Of a stretch of DNA of 64,000 nt, positions 1 through 10,285 are shown one piece after another (position 1 is the first letter of the stretch; the number at the start of each line of letters is the position of its first letter). Position numbers and translations under genes: made by a program. The stretch covers positions 163,608,296-163,672,295 of the forward strand of contig NC_073746.1 of NCBI RefSeq assembly GCF_029784135.1, in the 5' to 3' direction. The notes beneath the pieces were generated by a model. The model was not told where the DNA came from and searched no databases. It worked only from the letters and a program-made list of their open reading frames with translations. This DNA comes from Toxorhynchites rutilus septentrionalis. Its lineage: Eukaryota; Arthropoda; Insecta; Diptera; Culicidae.

Positions 1-320
1 GACAAGACGATTCTAGAAAGGAATCGGCCAATATTCATTGCTATAAAACAATGCTCAATTGTGTATAGCGAATGGTCCAGAAGAGGGATTCTCAATCTAT
101 TTTAGCAAAAGAGACCCCTTTTCCAGAATGAATTCATACCATCGACCCTTATAGCCGGATTCTTTAAAAAATATGAATAAGAACACAAAATACTTACCAG
201 TTCAAAAACTTTGCAGGTCGTTAAGTGAGTAAACTTCACATCATTTTCTCATCAATAAATACACATAAAATTCAGTAAATATCAAGTGTGGTTAGTAATT
301 AGTTAGTAATACCCCCTTAA
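1..320. other. AT-rich flank, nothing recognised
   Basis: I see no coding signature, RNA gene or repeat in this stretch. Its last bases (311-320) read ACCCCCTTAA. The same ten bases recur at the far end of the neighbouring MITE. Confidence 0.5.
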
Positions 321-1046
321 TTCTAGTGTAGAGACACGAATTTCGGACGTTTTTTCGAACTCCGTAAAAATAAAACAAAGAATATTTTTATTATCCATTA
401 TATCATTATTCGTTTATCTATCTTTCAACAATAAAACAAAAATAGGACGGAAAAAAAATATTCATAATTAGAATAGTTACATGCTGGTGAAGTGAGGGTG
501 CTCAAAAAAAAGTTGTGCCATGGCGTACACGATTCCAGTCCTTCTGGTTATCTGAAACAAAAAAATCGAACAGATTCTGAATCAGTAAAGATGTCGCTAT
601 GGCATGAACCTCGGACAAGTCAAAAACATGGGTTTTAACAAAATGGCGGCCGTTTGAAAACAAAAATGCTGTTTAAAACGTTTTTTTTTTGCGTTTACCG
701 ATTTTTTAAAAATAGTAAAATTAAAAAGTTATAATTTTTTATTGGTTCATGCGATAGAGAGATGTATGCAGATTATTTTCATATAAATTTGACATAAATC
801 GGTTCAGTAGAACTTGAGATATCGTGTACGCCAGTTAGAAAAAAACTAGTTCCGAGAGAAACGCGTTTGAAGTTCATTGTGATGGCCGTAACAGGTTAGA
901 TACCACATCACTAAGATGGCTCTAACTAGGTAAATAATAGGATTTTCGATAAGTCCTTTCTAGAGTATATTCTTGAATGCCTAAACTACAGAAATATGGT
1001 AAAAAAAAATTTCGATTTTTTCAGATTTCTAGACTAGAATACCCCC
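321..1046 (+). mobile_element. TTAA-target MITE, copy 1
   Basis: A 726-bp non-coding element whose second copy lies at 39592-40317. Both begin with TTCTAGTGTAGA or ATTCTAGTGTAGA and end with TCTAGACTAGAATAC, so the ends form short imperfect inverted repeats. TTAA lies at 317-320 and 1047-1050. Internal blocks such as GAATTTCGGACG and GGCGTACACGATTCCAG are shared between copies. TTAA targeting and a GGG-type end fit a piggyBac-mobilised MITE, but that is inference because no transposase is present. The left end of this copy seems to lack the GGGGGTA that the right end predicts. Confidence 0.7.
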
Positions 1047-1100
1047 TTAATACAAATTTCAACAATAATACTTTCTCCTAAGATATTAGTCATTCTTATA

Positions 1101-1180
1101 CAGCCATTCCATGCCAAACCGATATAGTGGTTCTGCGATTTTCGTCGAAAGTGGTTATTTTGTTCTTTATCGCAAAACAT
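1101..1180 (+). repeat. solo end of foldback MITE family
   Basis: This matches the first ~80 bp of the complete foldback element at 55891-56618, starting CAGCCATTCCATGCCAAACC and preceded by TATA as in that copy. The rest of the element is absent, so this is a truncated copy. Confidence 0.7.
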
Positions 1181-3795
1181 TAACATGAATGGATTTGAAC
1201 AAAACATGAATTTTTGAAAAAGGAAATTTCTGAAAAAAAAGGAAAAATTATATTTCAGATCAACGTTGAATAATCATGACTAGTCAGAAATTGCGGGAAG
1301 TCCCGTTTGAAAAGTCAAGATGATCATTTTCATTGGCCCCTGCTGTACATCTGTCATCGTGGAATGGTATTGGAATTTAAAAATTGCGCTTCGCCGCTGC
1401 TTTTCGTCCTCGTCATTGACGACTTATGAACAAATCATGGAGAGATTTGATCCTGATACACCAATGTCAATGAATATCAACAATAAAAGAAGTGCCATAA
1501 ATTTAAGAGGATCATTTTCGAGAAAAATGAAATATTCACAGCGATCGTAAAGCGTTGCCTGCAACAATTGTAGACATAAAGTTATATTCATGATAATTTA
1601 TGGAGCGTTAATTTATTTTCATATTTTCAGGTCAACAAAACGAAGTTTACTGAAATTCCTAGTGTTACTATCCACGGGCAAACACAATATTTAGGGGCAA
1701 ACAGAACATTAATTACGATTGCCTCATTCAGTGTGCGGTTTGATCACGTCGTAAAACTGAGCCTTCACATCCAATTAGTTTGCTATGCTTCGCGAAATAA
1801 GATATTTGTTTCGCAAAATCCCCATTGCTTGCTTTGAACTACTAACCTACCGTTCGCCAGAAAGTGAATTAATGTAGGTGCGACATTTATGGAAATCTGT
1901 CAGTTCTAATAATAGCAAAACTTTGCGACCTTGTGATGATTTATGATTATTTGAAATAGAGCATTGAGCGAACTAGATTTCTATTGCAAGTATACCGGGT
2001 GCCTTTTTTGTGGTTTATGAATGAGGAACAAACGATAACCTGTTTTTCTGTACGAAAAGTGTTTTTTTCATTGAACATATTTCACGTAAACCTTCAATGT
2101 CGACTTGCCGTTTGACGTAGTTTCGTGTCGTGAAACGTAGTTTATTAACAGCTCCTCTCATAATTGTCCTTTAAGCGTATGGCTACATAGAAGTGAATAC
2201 TTCAATTCTCTTGCGTTGGAATTTCCCCCAATGAGTAAGCTTTTATTCAAACTTGGACTTCATTGCAACGAGTTCTAAATCCCTCGGCATGTCTGAGGGT
2301 TATCGCTTAGACCCACTCGAAGTGGAGTTCACGTCCAGCATCAGATTGGCAGATTAATGCACTGCCCTTCGTTCGGCCACCATTTGCCAGTGTATGCTTG
2401 GGCAATGAATTCCACGCGAAATGCGTCTCGTCATGGGCCACTGTCATCCTGTCAATTCATTCAATACTTAGCTGACAATCACTGCATCTCCGACATTCGA
2501 CGTTCGTAAACGTAAACGTTCGCTGCGAAATAGCGCGCTTGAAGCGGCAAAATACAATTTGCACGAAAATAAAGTGGCAGGCATCGGCATCCACAACAGA
2601 GGATTTTCATCAAGTCGAAGCCCACACAAACAAAAAAAAAATAATAAAAGCTCAGTTGAGGATCTGCATGAAATGGTACTCGAATGAACCCGTTTGCGAA
2701 AGAGGACAAGCTCAACAATCGCACAATTGGGATCTGCCGGAACAATGGGGCATCGAGGGCTATCCAAGAGTGGATAAATAATTGGAAGTGTGCCTGTACA
2801 TAAATCGAACCCTGCCCAGCATCATGGGCGGCGTAGGATGACCAAATGATGGGCATTGGATGGCCTGGCGAGGCATGACGTGCCCCGACCGATCACCAAA
2901 TAATGGACGGTGGCCGGAATGAATGCAGTGCATTGCAGTGGAATGTTGCCCACTCTGGCAAGGCTGATTTGCATGTAAAGGCTCAATGAGCGACGGGTAT
3001 GAAATGCACATGAAGTTATAGTATTCAATTTCATCATCTTTATTCAAGCCTGTGCCGTGCATGGAAATAACTGCCAGTCATTGCATCAAGGAGATCCTAA
3101 CTGATTTACATACTTCAAATGAGGCCATATTATTGAGAGCTTCGAGAAGTAATGGCAGTATTCGTCATGCCCAAGGATTACAACGTCCATTTTTATATGA
3201 ACTGATAACAATACTATCGATCGGTTAACATCAAGGTGTACATTAGCAGTTCGTTTGTTATCGGTCATGAGTGGAGATTTTATAATATTAAAATCACATA
3301 TCAAAAATCCATTATCACCACTTGACTGTTTCAGTTTAATCACCGATGGTTAGGTCAAGTGATTCCATTCAATCAAAACAGTTCCTTATTTTATTCATTA
3401 CAGATAAACCTACTCGACCTCTTTCGATTCTCCAATGTCTATACTTTTCAAAGTAATCATTGTGAGGATAAGCGTATTAGGGTTATCATTACTGCCCCTC
3501 GGCATTATCCAGATTTATTGATCCAAACAACGAAAGATGAAACTGGTCTTATAGAAACTTGACACTTCAAAAATAATACTGTATACTACAGGTGAGCTTT
3601 TTTGTATCGTACACGAAAATTACTCAAACATATATGTACATATATGTAAAAAAGCGTGTAGTGTTGTGTTCAGAAACATTGACAAAATTGTGAATTTTGT
3701 TGGTATAAACCCGTTATGTTTATTTCACAAAATTGAACTCGGAGACGAAGTGTACTAAAATTTTGTTTAGAATTCCTCCCAAACTGCACGTTATT
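1181..3795. other. no recognised feature
   Basis: This mixes AT-rich sequence with a GC-balanced part at about 2280-3060 that has no copy elsewhere in the window. Open frames here (76-125 codons) overlap on both strands and resemble no family I know. The GC-balanced part could hold host regulatory sequence, but nothing in it is diagnostic. Confidence 0.4.
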
Positions 3796-4225
3796 TTGCA
3801 CGCTATTTACTAATACAACGCGAGGACCTCTAAAGCATACCTGATAACTGTCTATGTTCGTTGGTTTGAGTTCACTGTGGGTAGACAATAAACAGTCCAT
3901 TAATGGTGTAATAACTTTTTTGCATCAGAAATCATGTTTCCGTTCCACTTTATATGGACGTGAATATTGTGTTCGCGGATAACAAGATCCATGTCAGGGG
4001 GAGCAGAAGTGTGGATTGAAATTAGGTTGAATGAAGAGGCAGATTTGTATTCATTAGTCACGTCAATAAGAATTCGCTCTCCACGCTCGTCAATTTATTT
4101 TCTAGTCAATTCGAATCATGTTGATTTCGAATGCCGAAGTAGTCCTAGTCGAAGCGAAGCTACTGAGAGGAGAGGCGATTTTCATTTTTCATCTTCGAAG
4201 ATATCGGACCCTGCTTCTACGTCGT
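3796..4225 (+). repeat. dispersed repeat D, copy 1
   Basis: This matches 33586-33841 plus 34133-34345 at many blocks, for example TTTGCACGCTATTTAC, TTTGAGTTCAC, GATTTGTATTCATTAGTC and GTCGAAGCGAAGCTACTGAG. The second copy is split by a SINE and this one is not. No coding capacity or clear ends are visible. The family is not recognised. Confidence 0.65.
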
Positions 4226-4523
4226 CAGCTTGACCAAATATTTACGTTGCGAAGGATATGCTGAGTATTCGGTGTAACCTTGTGTTATTTATTACGAGCT
4301 AGTTCAAATCGAATGAAATCATCTGTGGGGAAAGGCATCGAATTGAATTGATGCGATTGAATTGAGCTCTGTGCGAAAAAATGGTCACAACACAAGCAAA
4401 GCACGAAAAAGTTATCCTGCAATGAACTCGTTAAAACTTACTTGTAAATACTCAAATGAAAAGTGCTACTCCTCGTCATTTTCTCCAGATATTGCGTCTT
4501 TCACGCATATGAATACGTCAAAA
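4226..4523. other. no recognised feature
   Basis: Short AT-rich spacer between repeat D and the hairpin. Nothing recognised. Confidence 0.4.
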
Positions 4524-4656
4524 ATGTCTTGATACGTGGATAGTATCGAAAGACGAAGACTTTTACCGCGACGTAATGAGATCGACTTCCTGGCAGATCT
4601 CGTTACGCCGCGGTAAAAGTCTTCGTCTTTGGATACTATCGACGAATCAAGTAACT
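4524..4656. repeat. near-perfect long hairpin
   Basis: The arms 4539-4583 and 4596-4640 are reverse complements with 3 differences in 45, around a 12-nt loop. Weaker pairing extends the stem to about 58 bp. A shared core is GACGAAGACTTTTACCGCG. Either strand would fold into a stable miRNA-like or hairpin-RNA-like structure. It could also be a very short foldback element, since no second copy is present in the window to decide. Confidence 0.75.
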
Positions 4657-4797
4657 TTTTGGAATTTTTTTGGACAAAATTTTGAATGATTAATTTGTAA
4701 CCAATTCTCACAACAAAGTTGGATGTTCATTAAAGAAGACAGCAATTGGAAACTTTAGCAAAAATATGTAATCAGCAATACTATGAAAAAATGATGG

Positions 4798-4863
4798 TCG
4801 GAAAATATACAAATCTCGTGTCACGATGTTCGTGGTCGAACTCCTCCGAAAGGGCTCTTTCGA
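4798..4863 (+). mobile_element. Helitron 5' end fragment, split by A1
   Basis: This aligns with the first ~60 bp of the complete Helitron at 57911: a TC start, an AT run, then CTCGTGTCACGATGTTCGT and GAACTCCTCCGAAA. The match stops where element A1 begins. Helitron-like interior sequence resumes at about 6257. Confidence 0.65.
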
Positions 4864-5105
4864 TTTACGTCTTTCATTTCTATACCGGGGTGTAAAATAA
4901 AAGTTTCAAAAACGAAAGCGTTACGCCGAAGACCGAGATTTTGAGCGTTAATAGCTCCTAAACAACTGAACGAAATGGTATGATAAACACTTCATTCGAA
5001 AGGTAAAATGTCTACGCGTTATATACTTGTTACTTTTTGATCCAAAAACTAGTTTCAAAAGCCTTAAAATTGCTTTCAAAACAGGCTATTGAAATCACCA
5101 ATCGG

Positions 5106-5140
5106 TATATAAGCGAGCGCCGATCGGAAATCCACTCAAT
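5106..5140 (+). promoter_or_regulatory. core promoter of A1 (TATA + Inr)
   Basis: TATATAAG at 5106-5113 lies 32 nt upstream of the A in TCAAT (5136-5140). That is a degenerate insect initiator; A2 and A4 have TCAGT at the same spacing. Geometry and conservation fit an RNA polymerase II core promoter. Confidence 0.5.
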
Positions 5141-5191
5141 TATAATTGAACAGCGATGTTGTCGCTGTTGTGGTGAAGCTCTTCGTTTATC

Positions 5192-5272
5192 ATGAAAGCG
5201 CTGATGAACGGTGTCACCAAGAGCCTGTTTCTGCACCTTAGGCCAGAAGGGAATCCATTAGGAGGAGAGTGA
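5192..5272 (+). other. 26-residue ORF conserved in A1 and A2
   Basis: An ATG-to-TGA frame of 27 codons lies about 54 nt downstream of the presumed start site. A2 holds the same frame at 15109-15189, equal in length and differing at a handful of residues. The shared core reads HLRPEGNP and both end GGE. A shorter ATG frame (MLSLLW) precedes it in both. Coding is unproven, since the frame may simply be inherited with the repeat. Confidence 0.25.
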
Positions 5273-6256
5273 TGCCACAAACGGTTCCCCGGGAAGACAT
5301 CGGAACAGCCGCCACACACACACATACACGCGCGGAACTCTTCGTTTGGATGCCATTCAGCATCGAGAAAATTCCGGAAAGATTGAATCGTTGCTAAAAA
5401 TAATCTGCCAGTTCCCCTGGGAATTGAAAAATACATTCATGGGATTCATTACCTGGCCTGACCTGACCTGAAATGCAATCAGTTTGTTTAGAACTGTGAG
5501 AGAGCGCAGAAAAGCCGATCCATCAGAAGGAGAAGAGAAGGTGACCAAGAGAGTATCAGCATCGAAAAACGGTTCCCCGGGAAGACATCGAAGCAGCCGC
5601 CACACAAACACATACACGCGGGGAATTCTTTTCGTTTGCTGGTTATCGAGAAGAAACCTGGAAAGAAGTGATCGTTGCTGAAAAATAATCTGCATTGGAA
5701 TTGAAAATTACATTCAAGCGAAAGAGTTTATTTTAATGTTTTCTATTCATATAATGCTGCGACCAAATACAATTGGTTTTGTGATTTTTCAATCAAGTGC
5801 AATCAACAGGTGGTTATCGAGTTAGTATTAACCACTAGTGGACTTCGAGAAGCATCGAGAAGTATCCGGAAAGATGTCATCGTTGCTGCAAAATGATCTG
5901 CCAGTTCCCCTTGGAATTGAAAATTACATTCAAGCGAAAGAGTTTATTTTGATATTTTCTATACATATAATACTGCGACCACATACATTTGGTTTTGTGA
6001 TTTGTCAATCAAGTGCAGTTAGCAGGAAAGCTTCTGACGATTATTCTTCTGAACAAGGTTTTTTGTATCCAATATTGGATGCATAAAACCTTGAGCCTCC
6101 AACGTAACGCTCTCGTTTTCGAAGTCACCCAAATATTCATTTATTCATTCAGTCAATGGATTTAGATTCAACTTCAAACATATGATCTCTAAATCAACGA
6201 TAGTCCTACGTCACCCTTGCGGTTATACCAAAGATATAACCCACTTCCTGTTTTTT

Positions 6257-6400
6257 ATTTGTATTTTATTTTTCAATTTACATTGAAAAATACATGAAAA
6301 CTCAATTTTTCATTCTCTCAATCCCATCCCTTATCTTTTACTTTTTATTTCATGATTTTAGTATTTTTGTATATACAATGTCCAAATAAAAAATTCTATC
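6257..6400 (+). mobile_element. Helitron interior fragment
   Basis: Blocks such as AATCCCATCCCTTATCTTTTA, TTTTTATTTCATGATTTTA and ATGTCCAAATAAAAAA correspond in order to 58190-58280 of the complete Helitron. This is the downstream side of the remnant split by A1. Divergence is high, so the limits are approximate. Confidence 0.45.
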
Positions 6401-6574
6401 GAACTTTCATCCACACATGTACAAATGACCTAAATTTTCTTAAAGCCACGTGTATCGCCGGCAAGTTTGAAGCCTTATCGAATGAGCACACTGAATTATT
6501 GAAATTGTTTAAATCACATATGCTCGATAAACAATGAGATTCTACCACAGGTACTTCATTCATTATGAATCATC

Positions 6575-6720
6575 ATCACTTATCTGCAGCTGTCTCGGTA
6601 ATTGGTGCTTTTAATAACGCAACAATGGAAGCTTCATATCAATTGTCCCGCTGTGAATGGTTAAACAGTGAACATTCGAACAGTAGGAATACTTTTACGC
6701 CGAAAAAGGCGACATTGTGT
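6575..6720 (-). repeat. dispersed repeat E, copy 1
   Basis: This is an inverted match to 30303-30435. Shared blocks, read on the minus strand, are GTTCGAATGTTCAC, TTGATATGAAGCTTCCATTG and GCACCAATTACCGA. Both copies end near a CGCC-TTTTT-GGCG hairpin. Non-coding, family not recognised. Confidence 0.55.
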
Positions 6721-7638
6721 AATTAACAACATGTTTAACGATTAGATAGAAATACTCTTACGCCTAAATGGCTAATGTGTAATTTACAACATTATCGATT
6801 ATCGATGCAAAAATGTACACGAATAAATCTGGCTCTGTTACAGCTGAAGTGCTAAATGCGCCTAATAAAATAAACCGATGGCAAAAAAAATCATCACCCA
6901 TTTCGGATTTATTTTTGAATAGGCGAAGTGGGAGCAAAGTGGTTACCCTAAGGAGTATGCCCATTTCCAGCGCCCACATACTGATATAATTCCCGTTTTT
7001 CGAAGAATATTATAGTTAAACTCATTGTTCTTCAAGATTGCAAACGGCTTTCACTATAAAAATTCAAAATAGTACACTTTTCATCATTAGAGAAAAAGGT
7101 GAAAAATCGAACTTTTTTTTTGCTTGGTAAAGTGGTCACCTATTGGGGGCGAAGTGGTCACCCACACATATCAAGCTAAATGGGAGAGATTTATGCGTTT
7201 TTTTCGTCCAAATTTGTTTAAATTATATTTGTTACAGTAGGTACATGTATGAAATAACCTTGGTCTGTTCACCTAGAGTCTCAATTTTAATTTTCTCTTG
7301 CATACAAAAACGTAGTAGGAAACACATAACGTTCCGCATAATGAGGCTTGGTTTAGTTGGAGTGGCATATTTATCCAGGGTCAAAACCAAAAAGGATCTT
7401 CTTCAAGAGCAGAATGTGATGAGGTATATCAGCTTTAGTAAACAGAACATTGTATGTTGTTATTCACCTATGACCACTTTGCCCAAAACATGAAAATAAT
7501 TTGTATGCTAATTAATCGATGAAATTAAACAAAATATCTGTTCACCTCTCCTAGAATATGTGAACAGACGTCCAAACTGATGATTTGTTCAACATATCAA
7601 ATTGAATAAACTAAATTTCATGAGAAATTCCTTAGATA
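6721..7638. other. no recognised gene; short AAGTGGTCACC repeats
   Basis: AT-rich sequence with GAAGTGGGAGCAAAGTGGTTACC, AAAGTGGTCACC and GAAGTGGTCACCC at about 6925-7165. These look like remnants of a short tandem repeat. A 116-codon frame at 7143-7493 has no recognisable domain. Confidence 0.4.
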
Positions 7639-8927
7639 AAGGGTGTGTCACATCAAATTGCATCACGGAAAAAACGCTGTAGAAATTCGCCCAGTAGACC
7701 GATCCTTTTGAAAATTTTAGACAGTAAAATAAAAACTATTAAACAACTTTTGGCATTTTCTTTTTATTCATACTTCGAGCCCAAGCCCGTATGCTCGCAC
7801 CTTCCTCTTTACCCCGTCCATAAGGTTCTGTACAACGTCAGGTTGTAGTTTTTTTGAACAGAAATCCATTTTCTCTTGAAGTCCGTCTCCGATTTGACAA
7901 CTTTTGGGTTCTTTCGGAGGGCCTGCTTCATAATCGCCCAATATTTGTCTATTGGGCGAAGCTCCGGCGCGTTGGGCGGGTTCATTTCCGAAGGTGACCC
8001 CGTTGGCTTCGTACCACTCCAACACGTCCTTTGAATAGTGGCACGAAGCGAGATCCGGCCAGAAGATGGTCGGGCCCTCGTGCTGCTTCAATAGTGGTAG
8101 TAAGCGCTTCTGTAGGCACTCCTTAAGGTAAACCTGCCCGTTTACCGTGCCGGTCATCACGAAGGGGGCGCTCCGCTTTCCGCAAGAGCAGATCGCTTGC
8201 CACACCATGTACTTTTTGGCAAACTTGGATAGTTTCTGCTTGCGAATCTCCTCCGGAACGCTGAATTTGTCCTCTGCGGAGAAGAACAACAGGCCCGGCA
8301 GCTGACGAAAGTCCGCTTTGACGTAGGTTTCGTCGTCCATTACCAGGCAATGCGGCTTCGTCAGCATTTCGGTGTACAGCTTCCGGGCTCGCGTCTTCCC
8401 CACCATGTTTTGCCTTTCGTCGCGGTTAGGAGCCTTCTGAACCTTGTATGTACGCAGGCCCTCCCGCTGCTTGGTCCGCTGGACGGATGAACTTGACAAA
8501 TTCAGCTTATTGGCGACATCCCGGACCGAACTTCTCGGATCACGTCTAAACTGCTTAACTACGCGCTTGTGATCTTTTTCACTGACGGAGCATCCATTTT
8601 TGCCGTTCTTTACCTTCCGGTCGATGGTTAGGTTCTCGAAGTATCGTTTTAGTACTCTGCTGACCGTGGATTGGACGATTCCCAGCATCTTACCGATGTC
8701 CCGATGTGACAACTCCGGATTCTCGAAATGAGTGCGCAGGATTAATTCACGACGCTCTTTTTCGTTCGACGACATTTTTCCAAATTTACGAAAAATTGAC
8801 AGTGAAGCATGGCCAACGTGATCTATACACTCTTATCTGATTATAAGCGAAAGCTGAAGATATAATTCCTAAAAATTAAATTTCTACAGAGTTTTTTCCG
8901 TGATGCAATTTGATGTGACACACCCTT
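7639..8927 (-). mobile_element. DD37E Tc1/mariner transposon, copy 1
   Basis: A complete 1289-bp element flanked by TA at 7637-7638 and 8928-8929. The terminal inverted repeats are about 49 bp with one mismatch, beginning AAGGGTGTGTCACATCAAAT. The transposase gene runs on the minus strand. A second copy at 26701-27976 has the same ends. Comparison shows this copy lacks 8 bp between 7989 and 7990 and one A in the homopolymer near 7850. It is probably non-autonomous now. The intact termini could still be bound in trans. Confidence 0.95.
7768..8775 (-). pseudogene. DD37E transposase, double frameshift
   Basis: A cut-and-paste transposase of the IS630/Tc1/mariner superfamily. The open frame is 335 codons from an ATG 152 bp inside the TIR end. 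Residues ~1-110 hold two helix-turn-helix units (paired-like DNA binding). The catalytic D148 (MDDETYV) and D241 (WPDLASCHYS) are present. An 8-bp deletion after GVTF shifts the frame, so ~60 residues, including the expected third acidic residue (in RPIEKYW of copy 2), are read out of frame. A one-base loss in an A-run then restores the original frame for the C-terminus. The ORF therefore looks full-length but lacks the catalytic E. The spacing of 37 residues, measured by joining with copy 2, matches the mosquito DD37E family. Confidence 0.85.
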
Positions 8928-9039
8928 TACCATGCGCACAGAACTACGGCCAAATGGCTATCGAGAGAGTAATTTCTGTTTTCATTTGTATTTTGACATG
9001 CGAAAGCTCTACTGAAGTAAAGAGTGACTCAAAAGTCAA

Positions 9040-9600
9040 AAGTCAATTTGGCCGTAGCAGAAATGTTAGTGAAACATATGGAAAAATAGTTAAGTTAGTG
9101 GCAGGACTATGTTTCTTAGTATTCAAAAAACACGAGTCATATTTTTAATGTTGACAATTTTAAATTGCTTCACAAAAATGGATACATTATTTCGACATTT
9201 GTTTTTTATCAAGGCAAAGTTGCCACATTTGCATAGAACGATTAAATTTAGGTCGAACGGATTTCTTCCCCGTGAATAAGGGAAGCAATATGTCTGTGTT
9301 TCAAATTAATATTGATTTTCTTTATTTCATTTTTCTCCTTTTTCACTTCACATTTTACTTATCATATCAACACTTTATATCAAACATGTCAGTTACTTAT
9401 ATGAAGTACATTGAAATAAGAAAATTAATGGTTTATTTTTTTATTGTTATCGACGGTCATCGTCTAGAGCGCTGCATTCCTCTGTATGTCACGAATCCCG
9501 TTCCCACTTATCTTATTTATCTTCATAAAAAATGAAACCATTCGAATACACTTACAATACATTAGTTATTTTTCACAACCAAACAATATTTATATTTCTT
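9040..9600 (+). mobile_element. diverged Helitron fragment
   Basis: This shares ordered blocks with 58510-59580 of the complete Helitron: CAGGACTATGT, CCGTGAATAAGG plus GCAATATG, AATATTGATTTTCTTTATTT and ACATTGAAATAAGA. The Helitron termini are missing. The DD37E transposon ends about 110 bp upstream. Confidence 0.55.
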
Positions 9601-9620
9601 CTAATTTTCTTTATTTACAG

Positions 9621-9699
9621 TTTGTGTTGCGTTGATAATTATTATTCATAATTACCAACAGCTTACATCCTGAGAACAAGGAGAAGAACCGAAAAAAAG
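9621..9699 (+). other. candidate internal exon with strong splice sites
   Basis: A pyrimidine-rich tract ending TTTATTTACAG at 9620 is followed 79 nt later by AAAAG/GTGAGTTT (intron start 9700). These are excellent U2 acceptor and donor matches. All three frames of the 79-nt block contain stops, so it would be untranslated. Using the inner CAACAG at 9655-9660 gives a 39-nt exon with one open frame. There is no supporting coding neighbour, so this is a prediction only. Confidence 0.25.
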
Positions 9700-10000
9700 G
9701 TGAGTTTCCTGCAATAGATTTAATACATCCTCTTCAAATGTATGAAATATGAGATGCCCGCTGTTATTTTTGGAAAAAATAATCGACACATTATCGACTT
9801 GTCACTTTCGAAGCTCAGAAATGAAAATTATTTGGATTTGTTCCTTTCACTTCAGCCAGAGTCATTTTCGATCAATTAATTTTAGTCTGTTGGGGTGAAT
9901 TGAAGTTTGTTTTATTCTCTACGCATGCCGGAACATTGTCTCTCATTGTTCATAATCGAAATATTGTTCTGTCTCGTTTATTTCTGTTGTAGTTTCCTTT
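9700..10000. other. no recognised feature
   Basis: AT-rich sequence with no coding or repeat signal that I recognise. It ends in AGTTTCCTTT (9991-10000), the left duplicate flanking the SINE. Confidence 0.4.
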
Positions 10001-10275
10001 CAGTGCATCCGTGGCCGAGTGGTTAGCGTCTCACATTATCATGTCGGGTGTTCGGGTTCGATTCCCATTCTGACCGGGGGATTTTTCGTCAGAGAAATTT
10101 CCTTCGACTTGCACTGTGTTCACGCGTATTCTAGAGCTTGCCCCTCGGAATACATTCAAGGCGTGTTATTTGGCTTAAGAAATCTCAACTAAATATTAAT
10201 AAATGACGCTAGTTAATGCATACGTTGAGACGGCTAAAGTTCCACAGGGAACGTTAACGCCATTCAAGAAGAAGA
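10001..10275 (+). mobile_element. tRNA-derived SINE (Feilai-like), copy 1
   Basis: A ~275-bp SINE. Its 5' tRNA-like head has a pol III A box TGGCCGAGTGG (10012-10022) and B box GGTTCGATTCC (10055-10065). The body is shared with 33857-34132, and the tail is an AAGAAG repeat. Flanking AGTTTCCTTT and AGCTTCCTTT (10276-10285) look like a target site duplication with one difference. Mobilisation would need LINE machinery in trans. The name Feilai-like rests on remembered features of mosquito SINEs. Confidence 0.85.
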
Positions 10276-10285
10276 AGCTTCCTTT

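Larger units (their letters stand above)
4864..6256 (+). mobile_element. repeat family A, copy A1
   Basis: A1 starts at TTTACGTCTTTCATTTCTAT and ends in CCTACGTCACCCTTGCGGTT plus ATAACCCACTTCCTG. Its left 240 bp match A2, A3 and A4, and its interior matches A2. The subterminal block GGTGTAAAAT...CGAAAACGAAAGCGTTACG is inverted relative to CGTAACGCTCTCGTTTTCGAAG at 6101-6122, so the ends are inverted repeats. It contains a TATA/initiator pair (5106-5140) and a 26-residue frame (5192-5272). It also has three tandem, partly deleted copies of a ~200-300-bp block (5281-5455, 5568-5812, 5838-6030), each with TCGTTGCTG and TTGGAATTGAAAA. No transposase is encoded, and I do not recognise the family. 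Confidence 0.7.

Noticed and set aside
5281..5455. Histone-gene relic in family A (TATA plus Inr and a short spliceless transcript shape)
   Set aside because: No histone protein motif can be read in any frame. The resemblance is only in promoter layout.
10012..10075. Functional tRNA gene (pol III boxes)
   Set aside because: The A and B boxes belong to the head of a SINE. A second copy with the same body and tail lies at 33857, and the tRNA-like part does not close into an acceptor stem.
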